DNA of 64,000 bases from Epiperipatus broadwayi (taxonomy: Eukaryota; Onychophora; Udeonychophora; Euonychophora; Peripatidae), in NCBI GenBank assembly GCA_028023455.1, contig JAQFVV010006203.1, forward strand, positions 14,796,348 through 14,860,347, written 5' to 3'. Below are positions 10,681 through 25,199 of the stretch, piece after piece. Below the pieces are notes generated by a model. That model was not told where the DNA came from, made no database searches, and saw only the letters and a list, made by a program, of their open reading frames with translations. Position 1 is the stretch's first letter; the number at the start of each line of letters is the position of its first letter. Position numbers and translations under genes: made by a program.

Positions 10681-12349
10681 TATTTCAATGATGTATAATC
10701 TATTTCTATTTGTGACCTCCTAGGAAATTTAGTGAAAACAAAATTTAGGAAATTATTTTAATACATTCATGTATAATTTACATTTATATAGGCATATACA
10801 ATTTGATGTATATAGATTAAAAAAAAATTCAAATGAAAAAAGATTTTTAACAAATTTAATAAAAAAACAAATTTAAGAATTAATGTGAAATGTGCACTTT
10901 TGAGGAGCTCATAATTGTTTTTATGTTTAAAAATCACAAACTATAATTAATTTTTTTGGATCTAATCATGATTGAAATTTCATTTTAAATGAAACTAATT
11001 TTGAGAAGCCAGTTTCACATAAGTGTGTCAATGCAAATTGAATTAAATTTTTTATTGCCTTTTTCTTCAGTTGTGAATAGTTTTTCCTCAATTGATAACA
11101 ATAATTTTTGCCATATTAAACTAATTCAAACTTAATTTTGTTTCATGATGAAACATAAATGTATTTATTTTATGATGGATATGATTACTGTTAGATTAAT
11201 ATAAAAATAAGATGCATTGTTATGTTTAAGTTTTTATTTTATTTGTATTTTTAAAGGAAAAGACATTTTTTTATTGTTGCACATGAATTTCTTGAGGATT
11301 CCATGAATTTAAAAAATTATTCTGTGATTCCTCAAGGGTCATAATCCACAGATTGTGCATTACTGTTTAATTGTATATCGTAAGTTAGAGAATGAAGTGA
11401 TATGTTATTATTAACTGCAGTAAATTTTTAATCTTTTTTTTTTTTTTTTTAGTTTTCTTTAGTATTATTACATATAAAAATTGTTTTATAAAAGTTAGAA
11501 ATTTCTCTATTAGTTATAACATTAGCTATTTTTTTTTACATGTTTGGTATCTGTTTATGTTTGAAAGAAAGAACTTTTGTATCTATAAATAAACAATGAT
11601 CAATTTTTTTCATATTTTAAGATTTATATATAAGTTCCAGTTTATTTTCAAATCAGAAACAATATCATATTGATTTTTTACTAATGCATATATATCTCAG
11701 ATTAACTCTAATTGCCATTTAAAAATTGATGTGTTGGGCAGATTAATTTGAAATAGCTTATTTTAATAATGTATAAAATTATGTAATGAAATGCAAATAT
11801 GGAAAATAAAACAATGATAAAATTTTATTTGAGCAAATTTTTTTTAAAAAATGTAAGGTTATTATAAATATAATGTACATTTCATTCTATCTTTTCACAA
11901 AGACTTTATCCTGTGTTTGGAAGTGAGAGTATTCATTTATAGCACATGTGCATTAGCTTAATGTCTGATTATTACTATTACAGTTTATAAAAACATAGTG
12001 CTATATAAAATAAATATATCATATAGATAGTATTTTTATACATTTTAGATTATTAACTTTTATTTTAGATGAGAGAACAGGATGTTCTAAGTTTCTTCTT
12101 ATATATTGTTTAATGAAAAAACAGCAACTTTTTGCAATAGATATAAAAAAGCAGCAACTTTGAATAGTGTAGGCAAAGAAAAAATACATATAAATATGTA
12201 TATTTTTCTCATTAGAGAACTAAATTTTAATAATTAACAAACTAGTTAATTGCAAAGTATTTATACATCAGAGCATACTATGTTTTATAAAAAAAAAACA
12301 TTTCAAATAATTTGAAATTATGAAACAGATTTCGAATTCTGAAATGAAA
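10681..12349. other. AT-rich DNA with one foldback-arm fragment
   Basis: Apart from the family-6 fragment listed at 11883-11975, I see only AT-rich sequence and homopolymer tracts. Confidence 0.45.
11883..11975 (-). repeat. Single arm of foldback family 6
   Basis: TTCTATCTTTTCACAAAGAC, CTTTATCCTGTGTTTGGAAG, TGAGAGTATTCATTTATAG and CACATGTGCATTAGCTTA appear in the same order, reversed, in the left arm of the complete element at 21211-21555. Only one arm survives here. Confidence 0.7.
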
Positions 12350-12665
12350 TTTATACTGCAAAACACTCAGAAAAGACTGAAAACAATTATGTTAGGAATA
12401 ATAAAAAAGATAGGAAAGAAATGATCGAGTTGAGTTTAGATTTAGTATTATTAAGTAATGGTAAAACATTAAAAAAAACACTTAAATGGAAATGAGTTAG
12501 ATACAATGCAAAAAGAGATAGAAATCAGTTGATGAATTATTACAATTCTTAATTGGATTGGGAGAAAATAGTTTTTGTAAAAGATTCACTTTAAAGTGGG
12601 AGGATGAAATAGTTTTCTGTATTATTATAGAAAAGTTTGAGATAAATCTTTAAGTACTGGAGAGG
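12350..12665 (+). pseudogene. Decayed RTE-like LINE C-terminal region
   Basis: In one forward frame the order resembles the RTE C-terminal region: QKRLKTIMLGIIKKDRKEMI, the block that follows LPVLTYG in the better copy as QRSMERCTLGVTRRDRKRN, then LKWK-VRYNAKRDRNQ corresponding to the LKWAGHIARRDDNRWT block. Several stops and small frame changes interrupt it. It is much older than the copy at 5755. The identification rests on block order. Confidence 0.55.
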
Positions 12666-13323
12666 AACTTTTTTCCACTATGATTTGGTGATGCTGAAAT
12701 GTTATTCTATTGAAAGATATACAAAATATCATTATATCAGCAATATGCATTTATTATTATATTGCTAACTATTATATTTATCACAATACCATTCAATTGA
12801 TCAAACTAAGATATTTTTTGGTTGGGATCGATCCAGATAGCTCTAATTTTTGAGTTGCCAACTAGAAAATGATTTAAACTGATTTTAGTTTTTTTTCTTT
12901 CTAATTTATATGTAAACTATAATTTTTTACTAATTAGCAGATTTGTGACTTGCAGAATATCTGTTATTTTTGTTAATTAAATTTTGCTGAGGAAATATGA
13001 TTTTTTAAAATAATATACATTCTGTAAAATATTTTAAATATTACATGTTGCTACTACAAGATTCATTTAAACAACTCATGTGAATAAATTAATTTTTATT
13101 TATTTTTAAAAATATTTGTATATAGTTTTTTTTTTTTAAAAATTAAAATGCAATCTTTTATTAAAAATAATTTTTCCCCCAAATTTTTTAAAATACAAAG
13201 TTTTTTATAAATAACTATAGATAATCATTTTAAAATCGCAAACACATAGGAAAATCATTATTTGACGATAGGCTTTACAAAGACTGATTTAAGATGGACA
13301 TTAAAAAAAAAATCGTAGTTAAT
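12666..13323. other. AT-rich DNA, no recognised feature
   Basis: Nothing beyond homopolymer runs is visible before the target-site duplication of the next SINE. Confidence 0.5.
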
Positions 13324-13335
13324 ATTCATCATATA

Positions 13336-13431
13336 GTCAAGCGTTGGTGGCCGGGTAGTTAGCACAGCTGCCTTACAAGTAATTGTCCCGGTGTTCGCTT
13401 CCCGGCCGACGCTTTGACACATTAAAAAAAA
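13336..13431 (+). mobile_element. tRNA-derived SINE, family 1 (subfamily B)
   Basis: GTCAAGCGTTGGTGGCCGGG opens the unit. A CTTACAA anticodon-like loop, a GGTGTTCGCTTCCC B-box region and an A9 tail follow. The 12-bp duplication ATTCATCATATA flanks it at 13324-13335 and 13432-13443. It differs from subfamily A in the variable region and in the anticodon-like loop. The minus-strand 60-codon frame over it is an artefact. Confidence 0.88.
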
Positions 13432-13457
13432 ATTCATCATATATAATTAATGTGTAT

Positions 13458-13548
13458 AATTTTGTGCAATGATAAAGTAACAGACTGCCATTTCTGATTC
13501 TCAAACTTCTTATTAATTACTGAGCAATACAACATTCAATTATTTATT
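13458..13548 (+). mobile_element. SINE, family 2, internally deleted copy
   Basis: It starts with GTGCAATGATAAAGTAACAG, then jumps to CTGCCATTTCTGATTCTC and ends TGAGCAATACAACATTCAA. The segment between head and body is shorter than in the copy at 35319. Confidence 0.6.
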
Positions 13549-13984
13549 TACTAACCTAATATGCAATGAACAACAGAACTGTCTTAATTAATTTTCTAGT
13601 TGCCTTCTATTACATAACTGTTCAAAAAATCGATTTGATGAATTGAATTCATCTTTTTTATTTCACCCCATTTTTAATGCTTAATTAAAACCTAAGAAGA
13701 AAAGGTTCTTAAAGTATGACATATGCACATTTGTATTTATGCAAAACAACAACAACTGATATGCAGTTTACATAGAAGGTATACATTATTCAAAATACAT
13801 TAAATCCATCAAAGTTTAATAATAAATAGTATGAGAAAGAAAGGCTAAGAGTGGATACCTTTCATTCATTAGCAACAAACTAATTTTACTTGTTTGTTAT
13901 AATCTTTAAAATTGAATAATAATTTAACTTAATAATAATTCTAAGGCAGTATATCATTTGCGTATACTGAATGTTTCTTGTATA
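13549..13984. other. AT-rich DNA, no recognised feature
   Basis: Nothing is supported here. Confidence 0.5.
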
Positions 13985-14187
13985 TGTAGTTATTTGGGAT
14001 TTGAACTTAGGATTTTTTAATTACTCCATCTCAAGCAACCGATACACATGATCATACACATGTGAAAAAAGATATTGGGGATTATGTATCTTTTTCATAT
14101 GTGTTGCTATGTGTATCAGTTGCTTGAAATGGCATAGAGGATGAATAGACTGAAAAATCCTGAGTTCAGATCTCTAATTACGTAACT
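13985..14187. mobile_element. Foldback MITE, family 5 (short form)
   Basis: Arms TTAGGATTTTTTAATTACTC and CTCAAGCAACCGATACACAT on the left are answered by ATGTGTATCAGTTGCTTGA and ACTGAAAAATCCTGAGTTCA on the right. The core CACATGTGAAAAAAGATA is shared with the much longer elements at 48258-48781 and 60078-60530, so this is a deletion derivative. Confidence 0.75.
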
Positions 14188-14984
14188 AAGTTAATAGTAT
14201 AAAAAAGAAAGGAAAATAATTTTTTTTATTCATTAATATGAGAATGAACTCTTAATAATTATTAATTAAAAAATTATTACCTTCAGGATATCTATTAAAT
14301 CGTATTAGAACTGTGATGTTTCAAATATGTATAATAAAAATGGTTTCTTATACAGGAATATCCTGTAAATAAAATTTTTAGAATAAAATACTCCATATAA
14401 GCATGAGTAGTTAATTGGCAGCAGATGTAGTGACAAACCAATCTTTCTAGATATTTGCTTTCACCAATGAGGAACACTTACTTGTAAATATCCAGGCAGT
14501 AGTCACATTCTAGTTCTAATAGGCTATTAAAGATATTTAGATCACTTATTAGATCAATAGCTAAACTATTTTATGTCCTTTTAAAAGCTAAAGATGCACT
14601 TAATTTATACTGATGTTACTAAAAGGTATATAGTCATTGTTCTAGTTGGATAAACATATTGATTTGGGCTCAGAATTTTAAATCACTCAATAAATTTCAA
14701 GTCTTTTAACTTAAATGCTTCTTAAAAATAAAGATGGCTTCTGGATAGATATATGAATTTCAGTACACGTTTTTAGGAATATGATTGGCATTAAATTTGG
14801 GTATTCATTGATTATTTAAGCTTACATAGATGGCGCTAAAGTAGTCAACCTAAAGTGATTGCTGCTACCAATACTGATTTTAAATGCAAATAGGAGAGTA
14901 ATTTTATGCTATATTTTGATAATAACTTTCGGCTTGATTGATGACAAATTATTGTTTCAGAAATATAAAAACTAATTAAAAAAA
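14188..14984. other. AT-rich DNA with a weak family-4 fragment
   Basis: Around 14800-14900, GGTATTCATTGATTATTTAA followed by AGCTTACATAGATGGCGCTA resembles part of the family-4 foldback. The 60-codon minus-strand frame at 14295-14477 has no recognisable motif. Confidence 0.4.
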
Positions 14985-15093
14985 TTTTTTTTTCTCTTAT
15001 GTGTCATAGCATCAGCCGGGGAGCGAACCCCCTAACCCAGGACAACTGCTTGTAAAGCAGCTGTCGCTGACCTCTCCACCACCAATGCTTGAC
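14985..15093 (-). mobile_element. tRNA-derived SINE, family 1 (subfamily B)
   Basis: Read on the minus strand it opens GTCAAGCATTGGTGG and continues GAGAGGTCAGCGACAGC, a CTTTACAA loop region and GGGGGTTCGCTCCCCGG (B-box stem), ending TGCTATGACACAT plus an A-tail. Similar flanking sequence on both sides (ACTAATT...AAATTT) suggests an eroded target-site duplication. Confidence 0.85.
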
Positions 15094-17350
<2,257 letters not shown>

Positions 17351-18904
17351 ATTTGCAGTTTGTTAGTCTGGTTTCATGTTTATGTGTGCATGGGTATATG
17401 AACACGGCCTTAATTAAAGCAATTCTAATTGAAGACAACCCCAATTTTATTTTAAAAAGGAATGGAGAATAAAAAGACATTACTCACATAAAATGACAGT
17501 TCTAGCAGGTTTTTCTTTTTTTTTTTTAAAAAAAAAAAAATTGAAATAGGGAAATATATATTCACCAAACAATAATTGAAATGACTATAGGGGCTAGCTC
17601 TTAAAAATATCTTAAACCTTCACTTTTCTCAAAAAAAAATTCAAGGTTGTACTCAAATCAGAACCTAAGTTGTGTATATTGCAGAGACGTATTAACTTTA
17701 CACTGCAAGATCTTTCTCTATATTAGATATATTATTTATTTTTCCTGTCATTGTAAAGCAGCCACAATTCTTAGGCAATGTTGATGTTGAAAATTTTATC
17801 TTTTATGTGGATGGTTAGATTTTCTGTCTGTAGGTGGTTTGAAGTAAATAGGTAATAATTGGTACAACCAATTTATAATACAGTTTATAATCTCACATTT
17901 AAATATACATCATAAGCCTTAATGAATCTGATAATCTAGATCATCATCACAAAATAATGAGGCTTTGTGCATCATTGAGATTATGCAAAGTCTCTATGTA
18001 GTCATTAATGCCTTTGCATGTTATACCCAAGACTTGGAATCAAATTCACAATGGAGTTTAATGATTTTTTTTTAGATAGATAAAGAATTTTTCAAGCAAG
18101 TTTGGGATCATTTTTTCAAGGGACTGTCTCTTAGCCACTTCAATTAGTCATACATTATTGTTCAGTAATTGAATATTTAGCTATTTTTAAAGAGAGAATA
18201 AAATCACTTCCAGTCATAAAGAATGTGTTAATACCATAATACAACATGTTGAATATCTGAGAAACTTAAGTTAAATGCATTTATTATTAAATGAAATACA
18301 ACATGCCCTAAATTTGAATATATTTTTTAAATTATAAAATGAAGTTTGGCTAAATTGTGATTTTATGATTTATTTTTATTAATAATTAAAATGTTACAGA
18401 GAAGATACATCTTATTAATATTCAAAAAAATTGTAATTAAACTGTCAAATTATAATCATGAATTGTATGTGGAATGTCAAAAAATAGATATATTTTAAAT
18501 AGAGGGCATGATATCTTAGAATTTATAAATAGCAAATGATTGTCATCTTAAAAAAACGTTAAGACAATTCTGGTATTAAATAAAATTCAATTTTAATAAT
18601 TTTGTTCATTGCATTTAAATCCCCATTCCACAATGGTATTCAATGTTGCCTTTGTCAATGAATCTTGCATTCAAAGTGGAAGTATCCAGTAAAAACTATC
18701 TTTAATTCCATTTCACCATTCAAGTTAAAAGTCTGAAATTCAAAAATATAAAGTTTTAAACCAAAGACAACTTACTCAAACAGTATTTAGATATGATATT
18801 GTATTAGTAATTTCCATTCTTTTCTAAGTGTAGACATTTTTATTCCTGGCCAGAAATGTTCATAATAAATTATTTGATTCTTTAACTTACACATTGCAGT
18901 GCTA
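17351..18904. other. AT-rich DNA, no recognised feature
   Basis: I see poly-T/poly-A tracts around 17511-17540 and otherwise nothing identifiable. Confidence 0.5.
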
Positions 18905-19005
18905 TGTGGTGTGAAGCACTGTGACTTCATCTTTTTCTGTGTCAGAAATCTCTCAGCCACTATGCCCAGAGAAACCTCTTAGCCACTTTACCTTCCCTTT
19001 CCATT
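18905..19005 (+). repeat. Dispersed repeat shared with the TIR element at 55860
   Basis: CAGAAATCTCTCAGCCACTA, TGCCCAGAGAAACCTCTTAG and CCACTTTA match, with a few changes, the block at about 56220-56272 inside the TA-flanked TIR element. This is therefore probably a fragment of the same transposon family. Confidence 0.6.
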
Positions 19006-19069
19006 CTCCACCATAAGTTTTTCCCATATTTTCTATCCTACTCCATCCCATTTCAGTTGATTAAACTAG

Positions 19070-19215
19070 AACAGCTCCATCTATAGTAAGTTCAATTAAT
19101 TACTGATTAACAGATGGCAATGCATTTAAATTACCATCTCAAGGCAGGTTTCTGGCTTTTGCCTTTAATAATGAGGCTTGGGATTCAAAGCTTAGAGAAG
19201 TGATGCTGTTATCAT
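19070..19215. repeat. Family-4 related repeat fragment
   Basis: GCTCCATCTATAGTAAGTTC and GTTTCTGGCTTTTGCC...TAATGAGGCTTGGGATTCAA are recurrent modules also seen at 10531, 25205, 26005 and 26320. The arms are too eroded to show a full hairpin. Confidence 0.55.
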
Positions 19216-20413
19216 TAAGCAATTATTTTTAATTTCATTTTGCGATTCAGACTTTTATCCTTAAGAATAAATTATTTAGCATTATGGTAAATATTGATTT
19301 CTCAAAATTGCTATAGATAGCACTAGAATAGGGTAACTCTTATTTATCATATATATGTTATTAAAAATAAAATTATTAAATTGAGCTAAATTAAAACATT
19401 GAATATAGATTTTTTTTTTTTGGCAAAGGTTTTTAAACATTAAAACATAATTAAATGAAATGTGCTGAAACATATTAAAAAAGTGCTTTCTATATTTATT
19501 TCTTGAAAGAAAACCAGATACTATCTATAACCAAGGAACATTTTGATAAAAAGAATATATTAAATTAAAGCAAAAATGTTAAAGCTTAGAAAATCACATG
19601 ACATAAATTGAAGATATGTATGATAGCTAACAGTCAGTAAGGATCATAATTGTAAGACTGTAGTGTACATTCCAATCTTGGAAAACTATCAAAATTTGAT
19701 ACTGTTCTGCGTAACATAAAACAGTTGATTTATTTATATAATTTACTACCATTTTTATCTAAAATGCAATTTACATTTACAAAATATAAAGTATATAAAT
19801 CTTGAAAACTGAAATTGTGTAAAAAATGATATATGTAAGTTATTAATATTTTATTGATCATGGAAAAGTGTTTTCTAAAATGAATTGGTATGTTTTATTG
19901 GATATTGTATAAGAAGAAAGATATAGATTGGATTAGAACATTTACATGTAGATCAGAAAAAGTTTTTAAAACTAAGTCATCTTGCAGAAGATATATATAG
20001 TAACCTTATATTTGTATAATATATATATAGCTTGGTAGAACTAGTTAAAAAATTTATCTTCTTCTAGATGACTTGATTATCACAGCTAGTACTTTATATA
20101 CTTGACACTTTTATCCAAATTAATTGAATGATGAGATTATATAATTCCATTTTTTCCCTTACTTATTGTGTAATTTTTTTTTCATATATTAGTTTTGCTC
20201 TATTTCCAAACACTAAGTTAGATAAATTGTGCTTAACCTAAAAATGAAAACCAACAGCATATTAGAACAAGTATAATAATTTGTTTTTCTCTTTAAATAA
20301 TCCTAAAGATTATTTTGATTTAATTGAAGAATTTATTTAATTTCTTTTAAATTAATTTATAGGATACAATAAGATAAAATCACATTTTTTTTCTTTTCTT
20401 TCTTTTCATTTTC
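19216..20413. other. AT-rich DNA with a possible reverse-transcriptase scrap
   Basis: At about 20060-20095 a forward frame reads LLLDDLIITASTL, resembling an RT catalytic box (ADDLVI-like). Eroded frames upstream (about 19930-19990) read DWIRTFTCRSEKVF. With stops on both sides this is only a hint of an old LINE. Confidence 0.25.
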
Positions 20414-20928
<515 letters not shown>

Positions 20929-21210
20929 GACAAATATGTAAATGAGAAGAAATTTAATTGGCTAAGAAAAAAGAGAACTGCCATAGATTTTTTTTTTTTG
21001 GAGAGAACTGCTGTAGTGCCAGAAGTGTATAGTAAAAATAATTTTTTTAATTTTTTACTGTTAAACATATAACAAAAATGAAAACATCTTTTTTTAAAAA
21101 GGAGAGAACGTAAAGATAAAGAAGGAAATTAAATTAAAAACTTCTCTTAAATAATTTAAGTTGCAATATTATCAAGTATATAATAAGGTATTTATTTATA
21201 TAGTAATTAG

Positions 21211-21555
21211 TGATCAGGCTAATGCACATGCACTTTACAGACTTTAAACTATATATAAACGAATACTCTCATTCTCAAACACAAGATAAAGTCTTTATGA
21301 AAAGATAGAATAAATCCATCTATCTTTTCAACCCAAACATTTAAGTATGGGCCAATCTTAAATCCACCTATCTTTTCAACCCAAACATTTAAGTATGGGC
21401 CAATCTTAAGTGTTTGGAGTTTATTCAAGCATAATAAAGTAATTTAAAGTGACTGCTTAATATTTTCACACTCTCATCTCTTGTATTTGAGAATGAGAGT
21501 ATTCATTTACATATAGTTTAAAATATGTAAAGCGCATGTGCATTAGCCTGATTGG
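21211..21555. mobile_element. Foldback MITE, family 6, with 48-bp internal duplication
   Basis: Arms GATCAGGCTAATGCACATG...GAATACTCTCATTCTCAAA and TTTGAGAATGAGAGTATTC...GCACATGTGCATTAGCCTGATT are reverse complements. Inside, a 48-bp block at 21313-21360 is duplicated directly at 21361-21408 with a single T/C difference, so that duplication is recent compared with the divergence of the arms. Fragments of the family lie at 11883-11975 and about 59453-59515. Confidence 0.85.
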
Positions 21556-21759
21556 TAATATTATCAAATGTAAATAGCAAAATATATAGCTAAATCCTAA
21601 CAAATCTGTTTGGGTTCTTCAACTATGAGCATAGCTGCTGATAATCTTCCAGAAGGTCTACAACTGAAATGCACAGGAATTATTGTTAGCCATGACAACA
21701 GGAATAGCAGCTCTAAAAGGTCAGTCTATTTGAAATTTCTTATTGTTTACAGACCATGT

Positions 21760-21998
21760 TTAACTTCGAATAAAGTTTTACCTACGTAACTTTAACACCA
21801 ATGGTCATGTTGTGAAAGTGCGAAATGAAGTACTGTATTTAACTTTGGATAAATTTTGCTTTCAATACTTTAACACATATGGGAGTGTTATATATGTGCG
21901 GAAAGGAATGCAGTATTTAATTTGGTTTATAGTATTTTATTTTCATGACTTTGACACTTCAATTGTTATATATGTGCAGAATGGAATGCAGTTTAACT
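21760..21998. repeat. 79-bp tandem repeat, three units
   Basis: Units begin TTAACTTYGRATAAA at 21760, 21839 and 21917, with a partial fourth at 21993. Spacings are 79, 78 and 76 bp. Each carries a variant of TGTKRAAGTGCGRAATG. The 79-codon frame (21812-22051) runs through the units, which are near but not exact multiples of three, so coding is unlikely. Confidence 0.75.
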
Positions 21999-24879
21999 TT
22001 TTTCTATTCTACTATATGAATGATGAAAAATTAATTAGAGTTTACTTTTGAACTTATATTAGAAACAACAGAGTTATCTTCTTAAAATTACAATAGTGTT
22101 CGAAGAAATAACCACTGACCAGGAAACTAATTTAGGTATTATAGCATTCATAGGATGATTATTTGCCTGAACATTCATTCTTTGTACTCGATGTTCATAA
22201 ATTAAAAGTAATAAAATATTTCAATTTCAGAATAAACCCTAAGACAAAGCCATGCAATTTCATTAACTTTCAAGAATAATTTGATTAAAATACATATATC
22301 CAACTCTCAAATATCATGGATTGTCAGAGAACCTACATGCAAATCGACTAATTTATGAGTATTTCATATAAAGGGAGATGAAGCATACAATCAACTTTTA
22401 AGATTCTATATTGTTATTTTAAAAAAAAATATATTTAAATTATATTTGTCATTAAGTTTAAGAAATGTGCTGTTAATTAATTGGCTAACAGCCAACGGAT
22501 TTAAATAACATGTATTTGAACCTAGTGTAGTAATTTAATGAATATGTATTTTATGTTTTATTGTATTTTATATTATCTTATAAATATGTAAGTTCATGGT
22601 ATATATAATCTATTGTATAAAATAATTACTTGTTAATTTAGATGTGGGGACTGACGAGAGGCAATTTAGGGAACAGCACTTGCAGAAGGGTTTCATGATT
22701 AGTTCAATGAATCTATAACATATTATTACCATCTGTCATAATCCTTTACATCTTTCTAGGGTTCTGGGCTTATATTCGTGTTATAATATTAGATAATATT
22801 CCTTCACACCATTTGGTCTATGGTCGGTTGTTATCTCAATTGTTCCCTATAATAGAGTTTTATTACATCTTTTGGTCTTTAATCACACTTGTAAAACAGC
22901 ACGTGCCTTCCAAATCAATAGATTAATGAGGGTGATTTATTTCTATTTTATCTGGGAAGTAAGTGTTCATATTATATTTTTTATATCATTCTGTGTTGGT
23001 CTAATCTGCAAAATAATTATTACCATTGGTTTGTATATCCTTTAAGTTTGTTTCAGTGCTGGTGGTTAATCCACAGAACATTCTGCAATTTCACTAGTTG
23101 TTCTGATGATGGTTAGAAAAACCCACAGGGTACTTATTGCTCATTATTCCTTGCATGATGAATACACCCACAGGTATATCATTGATCCTCATTATATAAA
23201 TGTATGTTTGAGTAGAGTCTCCATACAGTATGATGCTTACATGGTTGCCCTCTTCTTAATGTTTGTTTCATGTGTTCTGTCATCAGCCATAAAATGGCAT
23301 TTAAGTGAATTATGGTCATAATTTATTATAGGTAGATTATATGATATCCCAACTCAGCTGAGTTGGCATTTAAATTTTGTTTTGATTTCATATTTCATTA
23401 TAAACGAATTTCATAGGTTTATCAATTCCATAGTTCATGGTATAAGTGCATTGGTTCTGGTTTTGATGTACTGTATTTGAATCTTTCCTCATCCCCATAA
23501 GAATAAAAATCACTACATTTGTAATAAATTCTTAGATAGTATATCTGAAACTTGTGCACATATCTGTGCACAGAAATAAATACATGGGATAATATTTTAT
23601 TTTATTTTGTTTATTTACTTATATTAATGTACATTGTCAATGTAGAACAATTATATGTGTTGATATTTTATGTTATTTATTGTTTATGTAAAATCATAAA
23701 TATTGTTAACCAATTATTATTTTCATATTTATTGAGTTGTAAATAAATGATAATTTGATAACTTAACTTATCTGTGCCACTGTTATTAGTCACATATAGA
23801 GCCAGAAGTCCAACATAGTAAATAGATCATAAATATTGGAGCACATATTGTCCCTGATGATGATGTATACAAGGTTTATGGAAACATCTAGAGAATATTT
23901 TAATGTTTGTCTTGGATATTTTGTGATGTATAAGATATAATAAAATCCATTTACCTTCTGCATCACTGCTACTTTGCTTTCTCAATTCTAGAGTATAATC
24001 CAGAATCTGTTACCTCTATTGATATTTGCAACATTAATACCTAAATTAATAATAAATTTTCTAGCCAGTATAACAATTGAACCTTTTTTTTAAAAAAAAA
24101 AAAAACTGTAACAGATGCCTTATTTATCCCTAAGAGGTTCATTGCTATTGATTTGATTTGATATTTGGGTTAATGAAGAAATAACTTAAAATTCACATTA
24201 CTTACCTTCTATTGCAAAGCATCTACCCTACACAACATTTCCGTATTTTAAACCTGAATACATGATGAGCTACCACTTATGATATTATGGAGCTGATTAT
24301 AATTATTATCTGGTTTAAATGTCCCATATTTATCATGTAATGATTAGCGGTTTCATAGATTATACTATCTTGCCTATAATCTGCCATCAGGTCTCAAATA
24401 AATAAAATTGTAAATTAAGGTCATAGTGTAGTTTTAAGAAACAATCAGTGAAAGACTTATTATAAATCATAAATTAAGATTCAGGAATGCTGTTTTGAGA
24501 TCCAGAATTAAGGAGAATAGTAGTTAATTAAAAGAATAATACAATTTATTTAGGCAACTCGACGTACTTTCAAATAATGCTGCAATTAGTCTTTGCAGTG
24601 TACGCTGATTGCGACTGGATTGTATGGTAATAGCTTCGTATTGTATCATTAATTTAGACTGTTACAATCTGGAGTAAAGATTTTTTGGTTACAATATATA
24701 TATATATATACAAAAAGTAAAAGAGATTCATTTTGTTTCAAATTATTGAGATAAATTGTTAAATGAGTATTGTTTTTATTAAGAATAGTGTTGACATTAT
24801 GGGAAAAGACAATTCATTCCATCATATTTATAAATGCAAGATGGTGAGATTGGTGTTAAGAATATTAAATAAAGCTAAT
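21999..24879. other. Apparently unique AT-rich DNA
   Basis: The segment about 22640-23350 is a little richer in G+C and shows no match to the repeats in this window. The 71-codon frame there (23106-23321) has no domain I know. CCCTGATGATG...GGAAACATCT near 23850 resembles the TGAAGAAG...GAAACATTG motif of the SINE body at 37700, which is only suggestive. A (TA)n run lies at about 24693. Confidence 0.4.
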
Positions 24880-25165
24880 AGAATTTAAATAAGGCTAATG
24901 GAATTTGAGATGAGAATAAATACAATAAAAACTAAGCGAAATGGTAAATAGAACAAAGATTTAAGAGGATCAGTGATGTGAAAAAATATGACTTGTTAGT
25001 GCTTTTGTACCTTAAGCTGATTAACTGATGATGAATTTGAAGAAATTAGAGTCAATTGAAAAAAGCTTGATATATTTAGTGTTTTTTGTTTTTTTTATGG
25101 AACAGAGATTTGGATAATCAGGTAAATATAAAAGAAAAAATATTAAATTTTAGATGTAGATTTAA
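24880..25165 (+). pseudogene. Decayed LINE reverse transcriptase fragment
   Basis: Forward-frame pieces keep the order of an RT palm/thumb region: MEFEMRINTIKTKRNGK (compare LKINVKKTKVM in the copy at 5755), then DDEFEEIRVN-KKLDIFSVF and FYGTEIWIIR (compare LTYGSETWTL). Frame changes and stops separate the pieces. Residues differ enough from the 5755 copy that a different LINE family is likely. Confidence 0.6.
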
Positions 25166-25199
25166 AAGAGACTAGTTAAAGCAGTTATGGTAATATTTT

